Below, in pieces: positions 58,612 through 64,000 of a stretch of DNA of 64,000 nucleotides (positions within the stretch are counted from its first letter, which is position 1; every line of letters begins with the position of its first letter). Position numbers and translations under genes: made by a program. The notes under the pieces are model-generated. The model saw only the letters and a list, made by a program, of their open reading frames with translations. It did no database searches and was not told the DNA's origin. The DNA is from an uncultured Rhodanobacteraceae bacterium (lineage in GTDB: Bacteria; Pseudomonadota; Gammaproteobacteria; Xanthomonadales; SZUA-5): the NCBI GenBank assembly GCA_937928755.1, contig CALEZI010000072.1, forward strand, positions 1 to 64,000, written 5' to 3'.

Positions 58612-59343
58612 ATGCGAGCAGCGGTGATCAGCCTGGTCATCCCCGCTTACAACGAAGCGGAACTGCTGCCGCGTCTGCTCGACAGTGTCGACGTGGCGCG
58701 CGCCCGTTTCGCCGCGGCCGATGCCGTCGAGGTCATCGTTGCCGACAACCAGTCCACCGACGCCACCGCTGAGCTCGCCAGCGCGCGCGGCTGTCGCGTG
58801 GCACCGGTGGAACAGCGCTGCATCGCCGCGGCGCGCAATGGCGGTGCCGCGATCGCCAGCGGCGACATCATCGCCTTCGTCGACGCCGACATCGTCATCC
58901 ATCCAGACACCTTCTCGGCCATCAGCGCGGCAATGGCCGATTCGGCCGTGGTCGGCGGCGCCACCGGCGTCACCCTGGAGCGCTGGTCGGCGGGACTCGC
59001 CTGTACCTACGCGATGATGGTTCCGATGATCTGGGCGACCGGTTTCGACACCGGCGTGGTGTTCTGCCGACGGCTCGATTTTGCTGGCCTCGGTGGCTAC
59101 GACGAATCGCGTCTGGCGGCGGAGGACGTGCATTTCCTCTGGCGCCTGAAGCGGCTTGGCCACTCGCGGCGCCAGCGTCTGCTGCGTCTGCGTTACGCCA
59201 AGGCGGTGGCGTCGACGCGCAAGTTCGACCGTTACGGCGACTGGCACTACTTCACGCAGATGCCGGCGATGGCGATCAAGTCGCTGGGCCGCAGCCGCTC
59301 GCTGACCGATTTCGCGCGGCGCTACTGGTACGAGGACCGTTGA
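58612..59343 (+). CDS. Family 2 glycosyltransferase
   Basis: A 243-aa GT-A-fold glycosyltransferase. It begins SLVIPAYNEAELLPRLLDSV and has VIVADNQSTDAT and metal-binding D-A-D (91-93) in IIAFVDADIVIHPD. A later EDVHFLWRLKRLG is consistent with the catalytic-base region. Acceptor and donor are unknown. ATG 58612 was preferred over the frame opening at 58429. The gene is convergent with the propeller-GGDEF gene, 14 bp away. Confidence 0.88.
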   Translation: MRAAVISLVIPAYNEAELLPRLLDSVDVARARFAAADAVEVIVADNQSTDATAELASARGCRVAPVEQRCIAAARNGGAAIASGDIIAFVDADIVIHPDTFSAISAAMADSAVVGGATGVTLERWSAGLACTYAMMVPMIWATGFDTGVVFCRRLDFAGLGGYDESRLAAEDVHFLWRLKRLGHSRRQRLLRLRYAKAVASTRKFDRYGDWHYFTQMPAMAIKSLGRSRSLTDFARRYWYEDR

Positions 59344-59357
59344 GCGGCGCGCCTGGT

Positions 59358-62300
59358 TCACGCCTCCGCCACCACCTCGACCCGGTTGCGGCCGCCATGC
59401 TTCGCCGCGTAAAGCGCCGCATCGGCGCGTTTCAGCAGTTCCGAGGCGTTCTCGTCGGCTCGCGGAATGGCATGCAGTGCGCCGGCACTCAGCGTGACCG
59501 AGTGCTCATCGTTGCCGAGCGTGCGCGGCGGCAAGGCCTCGACCAGCGCGCGCATGCGCTCGGCGACGCGCAGCGTGGTGTCGCGATCGGCGTCGACCAT
59601 CAGGCAGGCGAATTCTTCGCCACCGTAGCGCGCCACCAGATCCTGTTGCCGCATCGCGCTCTGCAGGGCCTGGGCGACGGCACGCAGCGCGGCATCGCCG
59701 GCGAGGTGGCCGTGACGATCGTTGTATTCCTTGAAGTGATCGACGTCGACGACGATCAGGCCGATCGGCAAACGGCGCACGCGCGCGCGCTCGATCGCGG
59801 CGTCGAGCGCCTCCATCAGGCGGCGGCGGTTGGCGACGCCGGTCAATGGATCCTGGTAGGACAGTTCGGTCAGCCGCTGGTTGGCGCTATCCAGCGCAGC
59901 AGTGCGCGCGGCGACTTCGCGTTTGAGCAGCCGCTGGCGTGCGCGCAGGCCGCGGTTGTAGATCAGCACCGAAGCCACCAATGCGAGCAAACCGGCCAGA
60001 GCCAGCAGCGCCTGCAGCGCCGGGCGCTGCCACCAGTAAGGCAGGATCTCGATCGAAAGCAACTCGGCGCTGCTCGGCGTACCCGCGTAATCGCGCGCGT
60101 CGACCTGCAGCCGGTAGATGCCGGGCGGCAAGCCGGTGAAGTTGCGACTGTGTTCGTCGGTCCACGCCGACGGCTGCGGGTCGTAACCGATGAGTTGGCT
60201 GCGATAGACCGATTCGCGCTCTCGCTGGCCAGCCAGCAGCGCGTAACTGAAGCCGAGTTCGCGCGTTCCGGCGGGCAAGATCAGCGGCGCGTTTGCGGCA
60301 AGTATCTGACGCTTGCCATCGACGAGCAGACCGGTCAGGTTGATCGGCTTGGCGCGCGCGCGACCGTCGGGCGTTTCGATGCGCGGGTCGAATACACTCA
60401 GCCCGGCCAGCGTACCGACGAAATAGCGCTGCTGCGCATCGACGAGCTGCGAATTGGTGTTGCACTCGTCGTGCACCAGACCGTCGCGGCGACGGAACAC
60501 GCGCTCGCGGTAGCGACCCTCGCCGATCGGCGTCAACTGCTGCACGCCATTGTTGGTGCAGACATAGATGCGGCCACTGCGGTCGGGCAGGATCGAATAA
60601 ATGGTCGGATCCGGCGGGGGCGGTACGCCGCCATCGTCGAACACGCGCGGCTGCAGAGGATCGCTGACATCCAGACGCATCAGACCAGAACGATTGCTGC
60701 CGGCCCACAACACGCTGCGTGCGCCATCGGCGATCAGGGTGATGAAGCGGTAACCGTCGGCCGGCAGCCCCGGGGCCGCGGGCAGCAGCGACCAGCGCTC
60801 GCCGTCGAAGCGTGCCAGACCGGCGCTGCTCGCCGCCCACAGCCAGGAGCGACCGTTGGCGTCGATCTGCTCGACCAGACTGGTAACCGCCCAGGGCAGG
60901 GTCGCGCCATCGGCGACGTACTGGGTCCAGCGTCCCTGGCGCAACCGATGGATGCCCGAACGCATGTTGCCGAACCAGTGCTCCCAGTTGCCGCCGTGCG
61001 TTCGCGCAATGAAGGTGTTGGCGGTGTCGTCGCCAACCCCGTCCCAGGGCGTCGCGATCGGCGTGAAACGCAATCCATCGTCGATCTGGTACAGACCCCC
61101 GGATACGCTGACCAGACGCCAGGGCTTGCCATCCGGTCCCGCCAGATTGGCGATGTGGCGCACGTTGTCCAGCGCAAGCTCGCCGTTTCCGCGCGAGAAC
61201 TGGCGCCATTGCCCGCCCTCCAGCAGGTTCAGTCCTTCCCTGGCGGTTCCCACCCAAAGACGCTCGCCGCCGCGACCGTCAGGCTCCAGCAGCAAGCCGA
61301 AGATGCCGTTCTCGCGCGCGCCGAGCAGCGACAGCGTCTGCCATTGGTTGTGGCCGAGCGTCGCTCGCACGATGCCGCCCTCGGTGGCCAGCCACAGCAA
61401 GTCGATGCCGTCGACATCGCGCTGGACTTCAACCGCGCGCACCGCGTCGGAAGGCAAGCCATGGCGGCGGTCGAACACGCGCACCTGGTCTCTGCGCAGC
61501 AGCAGCAATCCGGCCCGGCTGGCAATCCACAGCAGGCGTTCACCTTCCCGGGTGTGGGTGGCACGTGCGCCGTAAATCGCCTCGGTCGGCAGCTCGCCGG
61601 TTTCGGCACGCCAGGCGCGGATGCCATCGTCGCGAATCCTGACGATTCCGGAACCGTAACTCAGCACCCACAATTCCTCGGCGCTGCCATCGTTGGTTCG
61701 CAGCAGATCGGTACTGTTGAAGACCCTGAGCCGTGGGTCGTCGAAGCGTTCCCAGTGGCCCGCTGCAGTGGGGTCGGGGCTGCGGAACCACAGTCCTTCG
61801 GTGGTCGCCATCCACATTCGCGGGGAGCCGAACAGGGTCTCCGTACGCGCCATCCGAATGGCAGCGGCGGTGCCCGCCGGCACTTCGATCGGACCCGGCC
61901 GGAATTCGCCATCCTGCCACTGCCATATCGGCCCGTTGTGGGCGACGAGCAGTTCGCGCGGACCGGCGCCGCCCGCTTCGGCTGAAAATCCGTACATGAA
62001 CATCGCCGGCTGCGCATGCAGTCGCCAGACATCGCCGTCGAGTTCCGCCAGGCCCTCGCGCTCGAAGATCGCCCACAAGTTGCCGCGGGGATCGTGCGCA
62101 AGATCGCGCACCAGGCTGCGCGCTTCCGGCGTCGGCCACAGCGTCCAGCGATAGCCATCGAAACGCGCCAGCCCGGAAGCCGAGCCGGCCCAGGCAATGC
62201 CGCGGGCATCGACGTCGACTGCGCTCCAGATTTCGTCGGAAAGGCCGTCGCGCGCGGTGTACACGGAAAACGTCGGCGCACCCTGGTGGGTGACGTCGAG

Positions 62301-62384
62301 AGGCATCGGCGCGGCTGCAGCCGGCGCCGCACTCAACACCAGTGCCAGCAGCGTACAGGCAGCGCCTGCGGCCCCAGGAATCAT
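59358..62384 (-). CDS. Two-component-regulator-propeller diguanylate cyclase
   Basis: A 1008-aa protein. A signal peptide (about 1-26) leads into a periplasmic region of reg_prop beta-propeller repeats (about 35-690: DARGIAWAGSASGLARFDGYRW, LLWIASRAGLLLL, and similar). A Y_Y_Y domain follows (LGFSYALLAG...GLPPGIYRLQVDARD, about 700-780). One membrane helix (about 788-808) leads to a GGDEF domain with DVDHFKEYNDRHGH and GGEEF at 921-925. The architecture matches carbohydrate- or surface-sensing systems in which GGDEF replaces a histidine kinase. ATG 62384 gives the signal peptide; the frame is open to 62477. Confidence 0.88.
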   Translation of the reverse strand: MIPGAAGAACTLLALVLSAAPAAAAPMPLDVTHQGAPTFSVYTARDGLSDEIWSAVDVDARGIAWAGSASGLARFDGYRWTLWPTPEARSLVRDLAHDPRGNLWAIFEREGLAELDGDVWRLHAQPAMFMYGFSAEAGGAGPRELLVAHNGPIWQWQDGEFRPGPIEVPAGTAAAIRMARTETLFGSPRMWMATTEGLWFRSPDPTAAGHWERFDDPRLRVFNSTDLLRTNDGSAEELWVLSYGSGIVRIRDDGIRAWRAETGELPTEAIYGARATHTREGERLLWIASRAGLLLLRRDQVRVFDRRHGLPSDAVRAVEVQRDVDGIDLLWLATEGGIVRATLGHNQWQTLSLLGARENGIFGLLLEPDGRGGERLWVGTAREGLNLLEGGQWRQFSRGNGELALDNVRHIANLAGPDGKPWRLVSVSGGLYQIDDGLRFTPIATPWDGVGDDTANTFIARTHGGNWEHWFGNMRSGIHRLRQGRWTQYVADGATLPWAVTSLVEQIDANGRSWLWAASSAGLARFDGERWSLLPAAPGLPADGYRFITLIADGARSVLWAGSNRSGLMRLDVSDPLQPRVFDDGGVPPPPDPTIYSILPDRSGRIYVCTNNGVQQLTPIGEGRYRERVFRRRDGLVHDECNTNSQLVDAQQRYFVGTLAGLSVFDPRIETPDGRARAKPINLTGLLVDGKRQILAANAPLILPAGTRELGFSYALLAGQRERESVYRSQLIGYDPQPSAWTDEHSRNFTGLPPGIYRLQVDARDYAGTPSSAELLSIEILPYWWQRPALQALLALAGLLALVASVLIYNRGLRARQRLLKREVAARTAALDSANQRLTELSYQDPLTGVANRRRLMEALDAAIERARVRRLPIGLIVVDVDHFKEYNDRHGHLAGDAALRAVAQALQSAMRQQDLVARYGGEEFACLMVDADRDTTLRVAERMRALVEALPPRTLGNDEHSVTLSAGALHAIPRADENASELLKRADAALYAAKHGGRNRVEVVAEA

Positions 62385-62874
62385 GCGATTGAATCCCCTT
62401 CGCCGCCCACCATCGGAGTAGTCGATGTCCGCTTGCCGTTGTCGCGAGGATATGGTCTGCGCCCACCGTACCGGCATGCGCAGTCGTGATCAATGGTCAT
62501 GGGCATCCTGCTCGCCGAAGCCTGGCTGACCGAATTGTTCGCCGGCACCCTCGGACAGGTTCCGCTTGAGCTTCGCGATCCAGGCTGGCTGCATCAGCAA
62601 TCGTTCGGACTGAATAGCCAGGCACGCGAACGCAGCCCGCCCCCTGCCGGGTTTGGCGGTTTACGCGAACTGCTGCCGGTGCGCGGCGGCTGGCGCAGGG
62701 TGGCTGTGCGAAGCCCGATCCAATGTCGGCTTGCATCGCCACGATTTCTTTCGCAGCCGTGATCCTTTTGTCCGCGGTTCCGCGCGTACTGAGTAGCCGC
62801 CCGTTGCGAGGCGTGGCGGCCGAAGCCCGTGACGTCAGCGCGCGGCTCAACCTACTCGAATCAGGGGAACCACC
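62385..62874. other. 490-bp divergent intergenic region
   Basis: It separates the propeller-GGDEF start from the last gene. Open frames on both strands here lack ribosome sites or recognisable domains. TGATCC at 62760-62765 and CGTA at 62785-62788 resemble ECF promoter elements for the rightward gene, but the 19-bp spacing is long. No repeat was found. Confidence 0.4.
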
Positions 62875-64000
62875 ATGAAGAACCGGAACTGCGCGCGCCT
62901 GACCGTGCTGGCCCTGTGCGCGGGCCTGGCGCCCGCCGCGATGGCCCAGGTCAGCCGCACGCCGTGGCAAATGCATCAGGGCACGGAAGGCGTCATCAAG
63001 AACCTCAACCTGGAGGCCCCGGGAGCAGACCGGGCCAAACTGCTCAAGATGTTCGAGCTTGCTTCCATTCCCGCCGACGGGGCGGGCTGGGTACCGGCGC
63101 CGAATCCGGACAGCATCGGCTTCGGCAGCGACTCCGCATCGCAGATCGACGAGGCAGGCGGAACCTGCCTCAAGGCACTGGACTACACCTACTTTCAGAC
63201 CCTCGTGAATGTGCCGGCCGGGACCACGGTCGACGAGTTCAAGATCATCTTCACCGGCATGGACGACGCCTCGCGCATCACCGTGTTCAATGCCAACCAT
63301 CCGGAAGGGCTGGTTGTCGACGGCAGTTACGTGACCAAGGTCCAGGCCACCGCAGGGACCACCGATTTGCGAGATCTGATGGCCGCCGGTCCAAATCGGG
63401 TGGTGATCACTCAGGTGGATTGGTGCCCGAACGGAAACAAGCTGCAATCGGCGAGGGTCGAGCTGAATGGCAGCGTGGTGGCTGCAGCTCCGCCCACTGG
63501 CGCACTGTCGCCAATGCCCGCACAGATCGCCGCCGCAACGGACGAGCCCAGCGCGACCGAGACCGCCCGCGTGGTATTCATCAGCAGCGACGGTACAGCG
63601 GATTTCGGTACCAGAACGGTTTTCACACTGACCAACGTCGCCACCGGCGCAGCGACGCTGGTTCCCGTATTGGGGCAAAAGTCGGAAACTCGTACGGAGG
63701 TGTACGTGGCCCCCGGCGAATACACCGTGGACCCACCGCCAGCCTCGATCAGCGATTTCATGACCGCTACCGCGCGCGACATCAGTGCGCGTCGGATTAC
63801 CGCGACAGCCGGCGCGCCCGTCGACGTCCGCTTCAGCGTATCGACCCAGATCGCACCGGTAGTGTTGTCGGCGGACGAAATCACCCCTGACACCGTCACG
63901 CTCAGTTGGGGCGTCGCGAAGCAGGCAGACGTGCGCAATCTCGTGCTGGTTCGCACGGAGGGGATGATTGCGGCGAACAACCCCGCTGGTGGAACCGCGC
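62875..64000 (+). CDS. Secreted fibronectin-III-containing protein (cut by window edge)
   Basis: At least 375 codons of an exported protein, incomplete at its C-terminus. A signal peptide (about 1-24, ending AMA-Q) precedes a domain with one cysteine pair (C98 and C184) around GMDDASRITVFNANHPEGLVV. Residues near 230-320 form a beta-rich repeat (TRVVFTLTN-like). The last 35 residues (SADEITPDTVTLSWG) start a fibronectin type III-like module. The ATG follows an AGGGGA ribosome site. Function is unknown; surface or extracellular attachment is plausible. Confidence 0.75.
   Translation, partial: MKNRNCARLTVLALCAGLAPAAMAQVSRTPWQMHQGTEGVIKNLNLEAPGADRAKLLKMFELASIPADGAGWVPAPNPDSIGFGSDSASQIDEAGGTCLKALDYTYFQTLVNVPAGTTVDEFKIIFTGMDDASRITVFNANHPEGLVVDGSYVTKVQATAGTTDLRDLMAAGPNRVVITQVDWCPNGNKLQSARVELNGSVVAAAPPTGALSPMPAQIAAATDEPSATETARVVFISSDGTADFGTRTVFTLTNVATGAATLVPVLGQKSETRTEVYVAPGEYTVDPPPASISDFMTATARDISARRITATAGAPVDVRFSVSTQIAPVVLSADEITPDTVTLSWGVAKQADVRNLVLVRTEGMIAANNPAGGTA

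Noticed and set aside
62493..63678. Opposing frames over the last intergenic region and gene
   Set aside because: The plus-strand 89-codon frame and the minus-strand 393-codon frame show no domain or initiation site. The secreted protein from 62875 explains the coding signal.

Overview
The window looks like a chromosome segment of a high-GC gammaproteobacterium. The best guess is the Lysobacterales (Xanthomonadales), near Rhodanobacteraceae genera such as Dokdonella or Tahibacter. This rests on RlmD, NhaR and PyrC of gammaproteobacterial type, a TonB receptor, several diguanylate cyclases, and secreted proteins carrying a G-F-E C-terminal signature that I associate with that group. No rRNA, tRNA, CRISPR array, intact insertion sequence or origin was recognised.

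Layout. 0-2.3 kb: a repeat-rich edge, rlmD, and a divergent receiver-Hpt phosphorelay protein. 2.5-4.1 kb: a secreted P-domain/FG-GAP protein. 4.4-7.7 kb: nhaR-type regulator, terC, sbtA and sbtB on the minus strand, an apparent sodium/bicarbonate module. 8-14.4 kb: a large secreted metalloprotease convergent with a TonB receptor. 14.6-21.1 kb: a small unknown protein, a TPR-GGDEF protein, pyrC, a lipocalin/SDR pair and a phytanoyl-CoA-dioxygenase-like enzyme. 21.2-27.1 kb: the four-gene ligase-associated DNA repair cassette (MBL exonuclease, ATP-dependent ligase, Lhr-type helicase, PdeM phosphoesterase). 27.1-35.3 kb: a secreted FG-GAP protein, an S9 peptidase, GNAT, a small secreted protein, an orphan T2SF protein, a spermidine-synthase-like protein and RidA.

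35.3-38.3 kb is the most interesting locus. A 70-aa helical precursor and a tetrapyrrole-methylase-like enzyme match the split-borosin RiPP system (SonA/SonM of Shewanella), which N-methylates peptide backbone amides. A membrane TPR-GGDEF diguanylate cyclase sits between them and is translationally coupled to the methyltransferase. A perfect hairpin directly follows the precursor.

38.3-46 kb: two small secreted or anchored proteins, a CotH-like secreted protein, a 248-bp element with perfect 22-bp terminal inverted repeats, an SdiA-regulated-like protein with DUF4956, a membrane GGDEF protein and ChrA. 46.1-49.2 kb: a TetR regulator and its likely targets (SDR, MDR, thioesterase), with two near-identical 16-bp operators. 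49.2-50.4 kb: a decayed zone holding a group II intron reverse-transcriptase relic. 50.4-58.4 kb: an FtsX-type permease; an ECF sigma factor divergent from a Ser/Thr kinase-TPR protein that overlaps a secreted protein; a 66-aa secreted peptide with six cysteines in mirror-symmetric spacing; and an anchored glutaredoxin. The kinase and the peptide share a 20-bp upstream motif. 58.6-64 kb: a family 2 glycosyltransferase, a two-component-propeller GGDEF protein, and a secreted protein cut by the window edge.

All product names come from reading translations and motifs. No database search was run.
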